A stretch of DNA of 64,000 nucleotides from Gemmata massiliana (lineage in GTDB: Bacteria > Planctomycetota > Planctomycetia > Gemmatales > Gemmataceae): NCBI RefSeq assembly GCF_901538265.1, contig NZ_LR593886.1, forward strand, positions 3,394,843 to 3,458,842, read 5' to 3'. Position numbers and translations under genes: made by a program. This document shows, in pieces, positions 17,282-26,516 of the stretch. The notes below the pieces were generated by a model. It was not told where the DNA came from, did not search any database, and saw only the letters and a list, made by a program, of their open reading frames with translations. Each line of letters starts with the position of its first letter. Position 1 is the stretch's first letter.

Positions 17282-18661
17282 ATGATCATGCTTAAGTTGT
17301 CCGCCCTCACCGATCGACTCGGTCTCGCCGGTCGTGCCTTGGCAGTTGGCGGCGTGGTACTCGTTGCCGGCGTCGCGGCGGCTTGGCTGGCGGCTGGCAC
17401 TGTGCGGTCCGCGCACGGCGGCGGAACGGTCGAGAAAAAGGAACCGGACACCGTCGCCAAGATCCGACGCGACGGAACCGATCAGATCGTCGTCCCGGCA
17501 GATGTGTGCGCGTCCCTCGGGCTGAAAACGGTGCCCGCGACGCTTCCGCCGGCCACTCGGAACCTGCCGTCGTTCCAGGGTGTTCTCAATTTCGACAACG
17601 GTCGGTTGGTTCGCGTTCAGTCGCCGTTCGCCGGGCAGGTCATCGAAGCGGGTGTGGCAACTGGTCAGGAACCGAACTCCCACGTGCCGTCCGCGTTTCC
17701 GTCGAGCAACGCGGGTCTGCGTGTCGGGGACAAAGTGACCCGGGGTGATGTGCTGGCTGTGGTGTGGAGTGCTGACCTCGGCGCGAAGAAGAGCGAGTTT
17801 GTGGACGCTGTTTCCAAACTCAAAACGGACGAGAAGACGTACCGCCGGTTGGACGAACTTTATCAGATCAACGGGACCGCGGAGCGCACGGTCCGCGAGG
17901 CCGAACGGACGGTTCAAGCCGATCGCGTGGCCGTCGAGCGGGCCGAAGCGACGCTTCGCGCCTGGCGCGTGCCGGCGGACGAGATCGCCGCGCTCCGAGA
18001 AAGTGCCGACCAGTTGTCCGCTCCCGACGCGAAGCGGACCGACCCGGCGAAGTGGGCGCGCGTTGAAGTCAAGGCCCCGATCAGCGGCGTCATTCTCGAA
18101 AAGAACGTGGCCGCGGGGCAGGTGGTGGACACGACCTCCGACCTGTTCCGCATCGGGGACGTGTCGACGCTCGCGGTTTGGGTTCACCTATACGAGGAAG
18201 ACCTTCCACTGATCTGCAAACTCTCGCTGCCGCGCGAGTGGGCCATTAGTGCGGTCGCGTCTCCTGGCACAGCGCACACCGGGAAATTGGAACGGATCGG
18301 GATGGCGATCGACCCCGCGCAGCACACGGCCCTCGTTACGGGGACCGTCGAGAACGAAAAAGGCGATCTGCGTGCGGGGATGGCCGTGACCGTGACTGTG
18401 AAGATCCCGACTTCGAGTGACGAAATCGAAGTCCCCGCTGAGGCGGTTGTCGAGGACGGGCGCGAGAGCTCGGTATTCGTCCGGGCGGACTCGTCCGGCG
18501 ACCGGTACGTTCGGCGCCCGGTGACGGTCGTGCGCCGCTCCCGCGACACGATCGCCATCGCCGCACGGTCCGGGGGACTGAAGCCGGGCGACGCGGTCGT
18601 CACTTCCGGCTCGCTCCTGCTGGGCAGCGCGTTCACCGACCTCCCCCAGCCGAAGCCGTAA
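17282..18661 (+). CDS. RND efflux periplasmic adaptor (CzcB/CusB-like)
   Basis: A membrane-fusion protein linking an RND pump to its outer-membrane channel. An N-terminal membrane anchor or signal (about residues 18-40, ALAVGGVVLVAGVAAAWLA) is followed by a barrel-sandwich half (GRLVRVQSPFAGQVIEAGV), an alpha-helical hairpin (about 150-230, KLKTDEKTYRRLDELYQ...VERAEATLRAWRV), the second half (VEVKAPISGVILEKNVA) and beta-barrel parts. The 459 aa are typical. ATGs at 17282 and 17288 are both possible. No His-rich metal-binding N-terminal region is seen. It is first in the adaptor-permease-channel operon, 26 bp before the permease. Confidence 0.9.
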   Translation: MIMLKLSALTDRLGLAGRALAVGGVVLVAGVAAAWLAAGTVRSAHGGGTVEKKEPDTVAKIRRDGTDQIVVPADVCASLGLKTVPATLPPATRNLPSFQGVLNFDNGRLVRVQSPFAGQVIEAGVATGQEPNSHVPSAFPSSNAGLRVGDKVTRGDVLAVVWSADLGAKKSEFVDAVSKLKTDEKTYRRLDELYQINGTAERTVREAERTVQADRVAVERAEATLRAWRVPADEIAALRESADQLSAPDAKRTDPAKWARVEVKAPISGVILEKNVAAGQVVDTTSDLFRIGDVSTLAVWVHLYEEDLPLICKLSLPREWAISAVASPGTAHTGKLERIGMAIDPAQHTALVTGTVENEKGDLRAGMAVTVTVKIPTSSDEIEVPAEAVVEDGRESSVFVRADSSGDRYVRRPVTVVRRSRDTIAIAARSGGLKPGDAVVTSGSLLLGSAFTDLPQPKP

Positions 18662-18687
18662 CCGCCCGACCACGGGGTTTTCGCCCG

Positions 18688-21600
18688 ATGATTCAGAAGT
18701 TGATTGGTTGGGCGGTCGCGAATCCGCTCGTGGTCATGATCCTCGTGACCACCCTCGCCGTGACCGGCGGTTACGCATTCGCACACGTCAACATCGAAGC
18801 GTACCCCGACCCGGCCCCGGCCATCATCGAAGTGGTGGCCCAGTACCCGGGCGCGAGCGCCGAAGAAGTCGAGCGCCAGGTCACCGTTCCCCTCGAAGTC
18901 GCCCTGGCCGGTATGCCGGGGCTCGAAACGACCCGGAGCAAATCCCTTTTTGGTTTGGCCCACGTTCGTAACCAGTTCGATTACTCGCGCGACTACGACC
19001 AAGCTAAACAGGACGTGCTCAACCGGCTCGCGTCGGTGAACCTGCCGCCCGGAGTCACGCCCCAAATTTCTCCCGCCTCGCCGGTCGGCGAGATCCTCCG
19101 CTTCACCATTTACAACCCGAAGGACGCGACCGGGCGCCCGGTGTACGCCCTGAGCGACCTGAAGGCCATCGAAGATTACGTGATTCAGCGCGAGCTGCTG
19201 CGTGTCCCTCGAATCGCGGGTGTGACCGGCATCGGCGGGACGGTAAAACGCTATGAGGTTCAGCCCGATCCGGACCGGTTGCGACAGTACGGCATCACTC
19301 TGGCTCAGTTACAGTCCGCGCTGGGGGCCGCGAACGCCAACGGGAGCGGCGACAATCTGACGCAAGGCGTTCAGCGCACCGTTGTGGTGCGGTCTCTGGG
19401 CCTCATTGGTCAGGGACAAGACCCTTATCTCCCGACTCTGGCGACGCGAGACCCGGTTCGGGCCGCGGCCCACTTGCGGATCGAGGAAGCGCGCCGGTGC
19501 CGCGAGATACGGCAAGTCGTTGTCGCAGCGGTGAACAGCGTTCCGGTTCGCGTGGACAACCTCGTGGACGGCGGGCCGGTTCTGAACGCGGACGGCTCGG
19601 TGAGCCCGTCCAAGCTGTTCCAGAAGCCGGACGGCACCACCGAGTGGGACGTCGCCGGGCGCTGGGACGACGGCCCGGTGCTGAACACCGACGGTACCTC
19701 GCGCGACGACGACGCGACGACCACAATGAAATTGGCGTGGAGCAAGGCGCTTACTGCGCGGGGGGTGGTGGTGGGGAACCAAACGCGGCAGGGGCGCGTG
19801 GGGATCAGCCGCCCGTTGCGTGCCCGCGAGTGGGTTGCACTCTCAGATCGTGAAAAGCGACAGGCGCGCCAGCAGCGCAACTGGCCCGAACCCCCGCCCC
19901 CGAGTTTCGGCGAGGAGTTGCGGAGCTTGTTCGTTGGCCCCACACCGGAACCCGGCGACCCGACACAGGCCGTGTGGTGGCGTGACGAGAATATGCGCTG
20001 GCAGGACCGCCCGGCCGACGCGCGATCGTGGGAAACCCTATCCGACACCGAACGCGCGGTGGTGCGGGCGGAGTTGCGCGAGCGTCTGCCCGATAACCCG
20101 GTCGGCTGGCGGTTCTACACGGCGGGTGGCCGGTGGGACGGGTGGGACGACAACCGGTGGAGCGACGAGGACGACGTGGTGCAGGGGATCGTGCTGCTCC
20201 GCAAGGGGCAGGAGTCGCTCCCCGCGTTGACGGCCGTACTCGCTCGGATCGACGAACTGAACCAGCCCGGCAAGCTCCCCGCGGGGATGCGGATCGTCCC
20301 GTTCTACAACCGCACCGAACTCATCAACCGAACGACCGAGACAGTTAACGAGAACCTGTTGGTCGGCATGGCGCTGGTGACGGCCATTCTCCTGATGTTC
20401 CTCGGGAACGTCCGCGCCGCGGTGATTGTTGCGATCAACATCCCGTTGGCGCTGTTGTTCGCGTTCGGCGTGCTCTACGCGCGGGGGAAGTCGGCCAATT
20501 TACTGTCCATCGGTGCGGTGGACTTCGGCATCATCGTGGACTCGTCCGTTATCATCGTGGAGAGCATTTACCGGCACCTGAACTCGGACGAGTACGCGGA
20601 CGTGCCGCTGGCCGATCGTATCGCGTCCGCGTGCGGCGCGGTCACCAAGAGCCTGTTCTTCGCGACCGTCGTGATGGTGTGCGCGCTGCTCCCGCTCTTC
20701 ACGATGAAGGGACCAGAGGGGCAGATTTTCGGACCGATGGCCGACACGTATGCGTTCGCGCTGGCCGGGGCGCTGGTTCTGGCTCTGACCGTGTCGCCGG
20801 TGTTGTGCCTGCTGCTCTTGAGGAATTTGGGGAAGCCGCCGGGAACGGGCTTCTGGGCGCGCCTGGGCCGGACCGTGTCGTGGGCGTTTTTGCTCCCGGT
20901 GATTCTTGCCCCGTTGAAGTTCCTATTCGTTCCGCGACACGGTGATCCCGAGAACCGTCTCGTTCGCGCCCTGAACTGGGTCTTTCTCACGCAGCTCCGC
21001 GTCACTCTTCGGCTGCGCTGGGTCGCGCTCGCGGTGTTCGTCGGCGGCCTGTGTTACACCGGGGTGATCGCGGCGAACATGGGGCGCGAGTTCATGCCGG
21101 AACTCGAAGAAGGGAACCTGATGGTTCGAGGTACGTTTCCCGTGAACGTGTCGCTGGAGGAATCCGGAACTCGGGCGCGGCAATTACGCGAACTGTTGCA
21201 CGATTTCCCGGAGTTCGCGGTGGTCGTTCCGGCGATCGGCCGGCCGGACGACGGGACCGACCCCACCGGCTACTACAACGTCGAAACGTTTTGCCCGCTC
21301 CGCCCCGAACCGCTGTGGCCGGCACACCCGAAATACGGTCGCCCGCGGAAGAAAGCGGAAATGGTGAGCGACCTGAACGAGGCGCTTGCCCAGCGGTTCC
21401 CGGGGGTGGACTGGGACATCTCGCAGATCATCCGCGACAACGTGATGGAAGCGCTATCGGGGGTGAAGGGCGAGAACTCGATCAAGGTGATCGGGCCGGA
21501 ACTGGATTCGCTCGAACGGATCGCCGGGCAGATCAAGGACAAGTTGGACTCGGTTCCGGGGGTCGAGAACCCGGGAGTATTCCGCATTCAGGGGCAAACG

Positions 21601-22728
21601 AGCCTGGAGTTCCCGATCGACCGCAGGAAGTGCGCCTTTTGGAACGTGTCGGCCGCGGACGTGCAAGCGGTGATCGGATCGGCCGTGGGCGGGAAGGCCG
21701 CGACGCAAATCCAGGAGGGTGAGAAACAGGCCGACCTGACGGTTCGGTGGCCGCTGCGGTTGCGCGCGGACGAGGCCGCGATCCGTTCGATCCCGGTGCC
21801 GGTCGGCAACACGGTTACGGCCGGCGGACCTCCCAGCGCCCCGAGCTCCCAAATTAGTGGCACTGGGGTGGGCACTTCACCTACCGGTTCCGCAGTAGCG
21901 CCGCCCGTCTCGACCGGGAACCCGTACAACGCGGCACCCGTGTGGACAACGACCCCGACTCGGCGCCTCGACGATCTGGTGACGCCGATCAACACGAGCG
22001 GCCAACCCGATCCCGGTGGGTCGTTCCTGCGACCCGGCGCTTCGACGATCTATCGCGAACAGGGGCAGCGGCTCATCGCGATCAAGTTCGAGGTCCGCGG
22101 GCGCGACCTGGCGAGCACGGTGAGTGAGGCCCGCGCTGCGGTGGAGCCGCTCCTGAAGCCCCCGTACCGGGCGGAGTGGAGCGGGGAGTTCAAGCAGATG
22201 GAAGAGGCCGAGAAGCGGATGGCCCGGATGTTCGCGCTGTCTTTGGCGCTCATCGCGCTCCTCTTATACCTCGCGTTCCGGTCGTTTTTGGACGCGGCCG
22301 TGGTGTTCGCCAACGTGCTGGCGATGGGCGTCGGCGGGGTGTGGGCACTCAAGCTCGCGAGCCTGAATTTCAACATCTCCGCGGCGGTCGGGTTCATCTC
22401 CATTCTCGGTGTCGCGGTGATGAACGGGTTGCTGTTCGTTTCGGCCTTTAACGGGTTACGCGCTCGAGGGGTGGAGCTGAACGAAGCCCTCTCGCGCGGC
22501 ACGCGGCAACTCGTTCGGCCGGTGGTTATGACTGCACTGGCCGCCATTCTCGGGCTGTTACCGGCTGCGTTCTCGACCAAGATGGGGTCCGAATCGCAGC
22601 GCCCGCTCGCGGTGGTGGTGGTGGGCGGGATGCTGTTCACCATCCTGACGCTCGTTCTAGTTCCGGTGCTCTACAGCTTCTACGGCGATCGCACCCCTCC
22701 CGAAGGCGCGGGCGACTTCTCCCACTAA
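18688..22728 (+). CDS. RND efflux permease, heavy-metal type (CzcA/CusA-like) with large insertions
   Basis: Inner-membrane proton-driven pump of the HME-RND group. The TM4 signature GAVDFGIIVDSSVIIVES (about residues 607-624) carries the proton-relay Asp of CzcA/CusA-type pumps. The N-terminal helix (ANPLVVMILVTTLAV), the porter repeats and the second set of six helices near the C-terminus are present. At 1346 aa it is about 300 residues longer than usual. One insertion of roughly 220 residues (about 275-495), Trp- and Asp-rich (RWDDGPVLNTDGT, AGGRWDGWDDNRWSDEDD), interrupts the first porter half. A Gly/Ser/Pro/Thr-rich insertion of about 80 residues lies near 1040-1115. Both should face the periplasm. 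Substrate is not known. Confidence 0.92.
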   Translation: MIQKLIGWAVANPLVVMILVTTLAVTGGYAFAHVNIEAYPDPAPAIIEVVAQYPGASAEEVERQVTVPLEVALAGMPGLETTRSKSLFGLAHVRNQFDYSRDYDQAKQDVLNRLASVNLPPGVTPQISPASPVGEILRFTIYNPKDATGRPVYALSDLKAIEDYVIQRELLRVPRIAGVTGIGGTVKRYEVQPDPDRLRQYGITLAQLQSALGAANANGSGDNLTQGVQRTVVVRSLGLIGQGQDPYLPTLATRDPVRAAAHLRIEEARRCREIRQVVVAAVNSVPVRVDNLVDGGPVLNADGSVSPSKLFQKPDGTTEWDVAGRWDDGPVLNTDGTSRDDDATTTMKLAWSKALTARGVVVGNQTRQGRVGISRPLRAREWVALSDREKRQARQQRNWPEPPPPSFGEELRSLFVGPTPEPGDPTQAVWWRDENMRWQDRPADARSWETLSDTERAVVRAELRERLPDNPVGWRFYTAGGRWDGWDDNRWSDEDDVVQGIVLLRKGQESLPALTAVLARIDELNQPGKLPAGMRIVPFYNRTELINRTTETVNENLLVGMALVTAILLMFLGNVRAAVIVAINIPLALLFAFGVLYARGKSANLLSIGAVDFGIIVDSSVIIVESIYRHLNSDEYADVPLADRIASACGAVTKSLFFATVVMVCALLPLFTMKGPEGQIFGPMADTYAFALAGALVLALTVSPVLCLLLLRNLGKPPGTGFWARLGRTVSWAFLLPVILAPLKFLFVPRHGDPENRLVRALNWVFLTQLRVTLRLRWVALAVFVGGLCYTGVIAANMGREFMPELEEGNLMVRGTFPVNVSLEESGTRARQLRELLHDFPEFAVVVPAIGRPDDGTDPTGYYNVETFCPLRPEPLWPAHPKYGRPRKKAEMVSDLNEALAQRFPGVDWDISQIIRDNVMEALSGVKGENSIKVIGPELDSLERIAGQIKDKLDSVPGVENPGVFRIQGQTSLEFPIDRRKCAFWNVSAADVQAVIGSAVGGKAATQIQEGEKQADLTVRWPLRLRADEAAIRSIPVPVGNTVTAGGPPSAPSSQISGTGVGTSPTGSAVAPPVSTGNPYNAAPVWTTTPTRRLDDLVTPINTSGQPDPGGSFLRPGASTIYREQGQRLIAIKFEVRGRDLASTVSEARAAVEPLLKPPYRAEWSGEFKQMEEAEKRMARMFALSLALIALLLYLAFRSFLDAAVVFANVLAMGVGGVWALKLASLNFNISAAVGFISILGVAVMNGLLFVSAFNGLRARGVELNEALSRGTRQLVRPVVMTALAAILGLLPAAFSTKMGSESQRPLAVVVVGGMLFTILTLVLVPVLYSFYGDRTPPEGAGDFSH

Positions 22729-22894
22729 ACGCCTCACGAATTTGCAACGGGCTCCGAACTTCGGGGCCTGTTGTCGCGCGCATCAAACTTGCCTGTTTGA
22801 TACATCTTTTGAAATTGACACATTCGGCATAAAGGGGCTGATCGGCTCAATCCGATTAATTCCTAACACGTGGTTTTGCGCGGTTGGAGAACCG
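22729..22894. other. Spacer between permease and channel genes with a small hairpin
   Basis: The 166-bp AT-richer gap holds ATCAAAC (22782-22788) and GTTTGAT (22795-22801), a 7-bp inverted repeat followed by ACATCTTTT. It could be an attenuator or an operator for separate control of the channel gene. Confidence 0.35.
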
Positions 22895-22897
22895 ATG

Positions 22898-24508
22898 ATG
22901 GTGAACCGGAAGTGGTCGCTGCGGGCCGCTCGATTGGCCGGGGCCGCGGCCCTGACTGCGACCGGCTGCGTGTACCGCACGCCGCCGGCCGGGTACCTGC
23001 CGGAACCGAGCGCCGGGTTCGATGCGCGAACGACCGCGCTGCTCGCACCGCCCCCGGCACCGAAGATGGCGCCGCCCACCCCACCGGCCGGGGAGCCGGG
23101 CAAGGGGCCGCGTGCGTTCGAGCTGCCGCCCGGGTTTCCCGGTACCGAAATGCCGCCGGTGCGCCCGCCGCGTTTGACAAAAGACACGCCGCCCGCGGAC
23201 CGGCTGAAATTGGTCCGCGAGGCGTACCCGGAAGCTGTCCCTGTCGGGGCCGTGGAAGCCCCCGCCGGCGCGCCACTGACCTTGGCCGATCTTCAGCAAA
23301 CGGCGCGGACGAACAGCCCAGTGCTGAGGCGCGCGACTGCCGACGTCGGGGTCGCTTACGGCCAGATGATTCAGGCCGGACTGCACCCGAACCCGACTCT
23401 TGGCTACGAGGCGGACCAAGTCACACCCGGTCCGCACCCGCCGGCGAACAACGCGGGGCAACAGGGCGGGTTCGTCAACCAGCTCATCAAGTTTCCCGGC
23501 AAACTGAGCCTGGCGCAAGCCGTGGCCCGGTTCGATTACATCAACGCCTACGTCGCCGTCCGCAAGTCCGAAATGGACGTGTCCACGGCCGTCCGGTCGA
23601 ATTACTTCCAGGTGCAGTTGGCCCAAAAGGGCATCGAGGTGAACACGGCGCTGGTCACGATGGCCGACGAGGTGTACCAGCTCCAGTTGCGCCAAGTGGC
23701 GGCCGGCGAAGCGGCCGGGTACGAGCCGCTCCAGTTGTACGCACAAGCGGTCCAGGCGCGGAACGCGCTCGCGCTGGCCAAAGCGAACTACCGCTCGAAC
23801 TGGCGCCAGTTGGCCGCGGCTTTGGGGCAACCCGATATGACGCCGGTCGCGCTGGGTGGATCGGTTGACCTGGCGCCGCCAGCGGTCGACGCGGCGGCTG
23901 CCCGAATCCGGGTCGCGGAGGCGCACACGGACATTCTGACCGCGCGCAACCGCCTGCTCCAGGCTCAAACGAACCTCCGGCTCCAACGGCTCAACCGGGT
24001 GCCGGACATCGCGACCAACCTCGTCGTCCAGTACGACAACCTCGCGCGGCTAAACCAGTTCAACCTCCAGGTCGGGTTGCCGATGCCGGTGTTCGACCGG
24101 AACCAGGGGAACATCCGGTCGGCCGAGGCACAGATCGCCTCGAACACCGCGGCGCTCACGGCCACCGAAAACGACCTCGTGAGCCGGTTGGCCGACGCCC
24201 TGGGGCGCTACGAGTCGAACCGGATCGCCGCGACGAACTACCGCGAGAAGGTGCTCCCGGCTCTCACGCAGGTGTACCAGGGTGTGATCCGCCGGTACCA
24301 GCAGGAACCGGGCGACGTGCCCGGGGGCAAGGTGTCGTTCAACGACATCGTGGTGGCGCAGCAGAACCTCGTTCAAGCGCTCCAGAACTATCTCACCGCG
24401 CTGACTGCTCAGTGGCAGGCCGTGGTGGACGTGGGGAACTTGCTCCAAACGGACGAGCTGTACTTTACGCCCCCGGCCCCGCGCCCGGAGGGGAACGAGA
24501 AGAAGTGA
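22898..24508 (+). CDS. TolC-family outer-membrane lipoprotein (CzcC/NodT-like)
   Basis: Outer-membrane channel of the tripartite efflux pump. Residues 1-20 form a lipoprotein signal (RAARLAGAAALTATGC), with the Cys as lipidation site. A Pro/Ala-rich linker (about 22-110, APPPAPKMAPPTPPAG) precedes two outer-membrane efflux repeats: LTLADLQQTARTNSPVLRRA, helices to about residue 310, then a second repeat with LQVGLPMPVFDRNQGN, the typical TolC motif. Start: tandem ATGs at 22895 and 22898; GGAGA (22886-22890) is 7 nt before the second. Third gene of the RND operon. Confidence 0.9.
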   Translation: MVNRKWSLRAARLAGAAALTATGCVYRTPPAGYLPEPSAGFDARTTALLAPPPAPKMAPPTPPAGEPGKGPRAFELPPGFPGTEMPPVRPPRLTKDTPPADRLKLVREAYPEAVPVGAVEAPAGAPLTLADLQQTARTNSPVLRRATADVGVAYGQMIQAGLHPNPTLGYEADQVTPGPHPPANNAGQQGGFVNQLIKFPGKLSLAQAVARFDYINAYVAVRKSEMDVSTAVRSNYFQVQLAQKGIEVNTALVTMADEVYQLQLRQVAAGEAAGYEPLQLYAQAVQARNALALAKANYRSNWRQLAAALGQPDMTPVALGGSVDLAPPAVDAAAARIRVAEAHTDILTARNRLLQAQTNLRLQRLNRVPDIATNLVVQYDNLARLNQFNLQVGLPMPVFDRNQGNIRSAEAQIASNTAALTATENDLVSRLADALGRYESNRIAATNYREKVLPALTQVYQGVIRRYQQEPGDVPGGKVSFNDIVVAQQNLVQALQNYLTALTAQWQAVVDVGNLLQTDELYFTPPAPRPEGNEKK

Positions 24509-24528
24509 ACACGTCCTCACTTGAGGGC

Positions 24529-24538
24529 GGGGGGGGGG
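24529..24538 (+). repeat. G10 homopolymer
   Basis: A run of ten G between the convergent channel and hydrolase genes. Such runs are slippage-prone, but this one lies outside coding sequence. Confidence 0.9.
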
Positions 24539-24582
24539 CCGAATTGAGGTTCGTTGCTGCGTCGTGCGAACTACGCCGCTTG

Positions 24583-25473
24583 TTATTTCGCCTGGCGCCG
24601 GAGGAAATTCGAGCGGGCGGGTTCCCCGAACAGGATCTGGCGCGCGGTATCCACTTCTTCGGTTGACCAGCGAGTGAGCTTCCCCTTCGCGAGTTCGAGA
24701 ATCGTTTTCGCGGTCGCGGCGTTATCCATCGCGTCGAAGTGACTAACCGGCGCAATCACGGCCGGGATGCCGAGCTGTTGGAGGTCTTCGGGCCACTGGC
24801 TGCGCACGACAACCACACCGTCATTGTCTTTGCGCTTGAGTCGGCACACCACACACGCGAACTCGGTGTCCGGGTTGAGGGCGAACTTGTTTCCCCGCAT
24901 GGCTTCTTTCCGCGCTTCGGGCGCGAGCGACTTCACGAACGGTGCCTGAACTTTCGGGTAGCCAACGTTTAAGGTCGCGGCCTCAGCACCCGCAAATGGT
25001 GCGGCGATCGCGATCAGTCGCGTTACGCCCGCGTCGGGGTTCTGTTCGACGAAGTGGCGCCCGATGACGCCGCCGGCCGAGTGCCCGACGAGAACGATTT
25101 CGGTGTACCCAGATTTGCGCAGGTTCGCGACCGTGTCGCGCAGTCCGGGGCCTTGAGCCACTTCGTCTGCACTGATCGTTTGAGAGTAGCCGAAGGCGAA
25201 GACGTCGAAGTCTTTTGCCAGCGCCTTCACGAGTTCGCTTTTGGGTTGCTGCCAGTCGCGGAGTTCCGGCTTGGTGGCTTTGGCCGGGCGCAGCGGGTGA
25301 AGGTGAAGCCCCGGGATCAATACCAGCGCCCGTTTCTTCTCGCTTGGTTTGTCGGTCGCGGTCCACGCTTTCGCGCTCGTACCTGGCGCGACCTGCCAGA
25401 GTTCGGTGGACGGCTCAGGAACAGGAACGGGTGCGGACGTGATTAAAGCAATCGCGAACAGGGTGGACGTCAT
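24583..25473 (-). CDS. Exported alpha/beta hydrolase (lipase/PGAP1-like)
   Basis: A 296-aa alpha/beta-hydrolase. A short hydrophobic N-terminus (TSTLFAIALITSAPVPVPEP) suggests export. The oxyanion strand motif is LVLIPGLHLHP, and the nucleophile elbow GHSAGG gives Ser near residue 131; an Asp in the RKDNDGVVVVRS region and the His in PVSHFDAMDN complete a plausible triad. The pattern resembles triacylglycerol lipases or GPI-inositol-deacylase-like esterases. ATG 25473 is the only reasonable start. It is convergent with the RND operon and divergent from dcd. Confidence 0.78.
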   Translation of the reverse strand: MTSTLFAIALITSAPVPVPEPSTELWQVAPGTSAKAWTATDKPSEKKRALVLIPGLHLHPLRPAKATKPELRDWQQPKSELVKALAKDFDVFAFGYSQTISADEVAQGPGLRDTVANLRKSGYTEIVLVGHSAGGVIGRHFVEQNPDAGVTRLIAIAAPFAGAEAATLNVGYPKVQAPFVKSLAPEARKEAMRGNKFALNPDTEFACVVCRLKRKDNDGVVVVRSQWPEDLQQLGIPAVIAPVSHFDAMDNAATAKTILELAKGKLTRWSTEEVDTARQILFGEPARSNFLRRQAK

Positions 25474-25647
25474 CGCCGGTCCTCGCTGTCAACGGTCGTG
25501 TGTGCGTGTCTGTTGTATCGGCTCGGCCATCGACACCGCTACCGCAGTTTTGACTGGATCGGATTCCGTGCGCGGTTCTTGCGCGTTTGCTTGTATCCCG
25601 ACCGCGAAAGTAGCCGATAATCGACTGGAACCGTTGTGGAGGAAGGG

Positions 25648-26205
25648 ATGGGCGTGCTACCCGATTGGATGATCGAGCGCGACGTGAAGATCGTGCCCTT
25701 CGCTCCGCAACAACACCGACCTGGCATCATCTCTTACGGCGTAACGAGTTACGGTTACGACGTGAGAGTGGACCGGCGGTTTAAAGTCTTCACCAACGTG
25801 TGGGGCAGCACGGTCGATCCCAAGAACTTCGACCCGAAATCGTTCGTCGATGTCGATGCGGACTACTGCATCATCCCGCCGAACAGTTTCGCGCTCGCGG
25901 AAACGGTCGAGTACCTCGAAATCCCGCGCGACATCCTCTGTGTGTGTTTGGGGAAAAGCACTTACGCGCGGTGCGGGATCATCGTGAACGTCACGCCGCT
26001 GGAACCCGAGTGGCGCGGCCGGATCACGATCGAGATCAGCAACACAACTCCGCTCCCCGCCAAGATCTACGCGAACGAGGGCATCGCGCAGATCCTCTTC
26101 TACAAGGGCGAGGCGGTCTGCCACACGAGTTACGCGGATAAGAAGGGTAAGTATCAGGACCAAGCCGGTTTAACGCTTCCCTTTGTGCCCGGCACGGGCA
26201 ACTGA
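25648..26205 (+). CDS. dcd: dCTP deaminase
   Basis: Converts dCTP to dUTP, feeding dTMP synthesis. The trimeric dUTPase-like fold is seen in [29 protein letters not shown] and [13 protein letters not shown] (catalytic Glu and Arg positions), then [13 protein letters not shown]. The product is 185 aa, the usual size. I chose ATG 25648 because GGAGG (25638-25642) lies 5 nt upstream; an in-frame GTG at 25636 overlaps that Shine-Dalgarno. A strong terminator follows, so it is probably monocistronic. Nearby nrdJ makes deoxynucleotides too. Confidence 0.95.
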   Translation: MGVLPDWMIERDVKIVPFAPQQHRPGIISYGVTSYGYDVRVDRRFKVFTNVWGSTVDPKNFDPKSFVDVDADYCIIPPNSFALAETVEYLEIPRDILCVCLGKSTYARCGIIVNVTPLEPEWRGRITIEISNTTPLPAKIYANEGIAQILFYKGEAVCHTSYADKKGKYQDQAGLTLPFVPGTGN

Positions 26206-26221
26206 GGTCGCGAAATACCAC

Positions 26222-26265
26222 GAGCGCGGCGAGTATCCGTTTTGGGTGCTCGCCGCGCTCTTTTT
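26222..26265 (+). terminator. Strong rho-independent terminator after dcd
   Basis: GAGCGCGGCGAG (26222-26233) pairs perfectly with CTCGCCGCGCTC (26249-26260), a 12-bp stem with a 15-nt loop, followed directly by TTTTT. Confidence 0.9.
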
Positions 26266-26423
26266 ATGGCCAGTTCGGAATGCGCCAGTTTTGACCGCGT
26301 AGCGGATAGTGGAATAGTGTTCACAATTGCTGTAGGATGGTTTTGGGGGTTTGTAGCGGTTGTTCCGGAGGCGCATTGGGCGCCCTGGGCCGCGCGACAA
26401 ATCTTGGCCGTGCCTCGGTGACT

Positions 26424-26448
26424 TCGCCTGCCGATCAAGTGCAGGCGA
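26424..26448 (+). promoter_or_regulatory. Leader hairpin upstream of nrdJ
   Basis: TCGCCTGC (26424-26431) and GCAGGCGA (26441-26448) form a perfect 8-bp stem with a 9-nt loop, 68 bp before the nrdJ start. I looked for a cobalamin riboswitch core and for NrdR-type boxes in 26266-26516 and saw neither; the rest of this 250-bp leader shows nothing I can name. Confidence 0.4.
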
Positions 26449-26516
26449 CGCGATCATGAAGACCGGTTCACGGACGGGCCGATCTTCTTCGCTCAATAAT
26501 CTTGCCGGACCCAGCT

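Noticed and set aside
26266-26516. Possible cobalamin riboswitch upstream of the B12-dependent reductase
   Set aside because: Conserved B12-box and core motifs were not found by eye; only an 8-bp hairpin is present. A covariance-model search would settle it.
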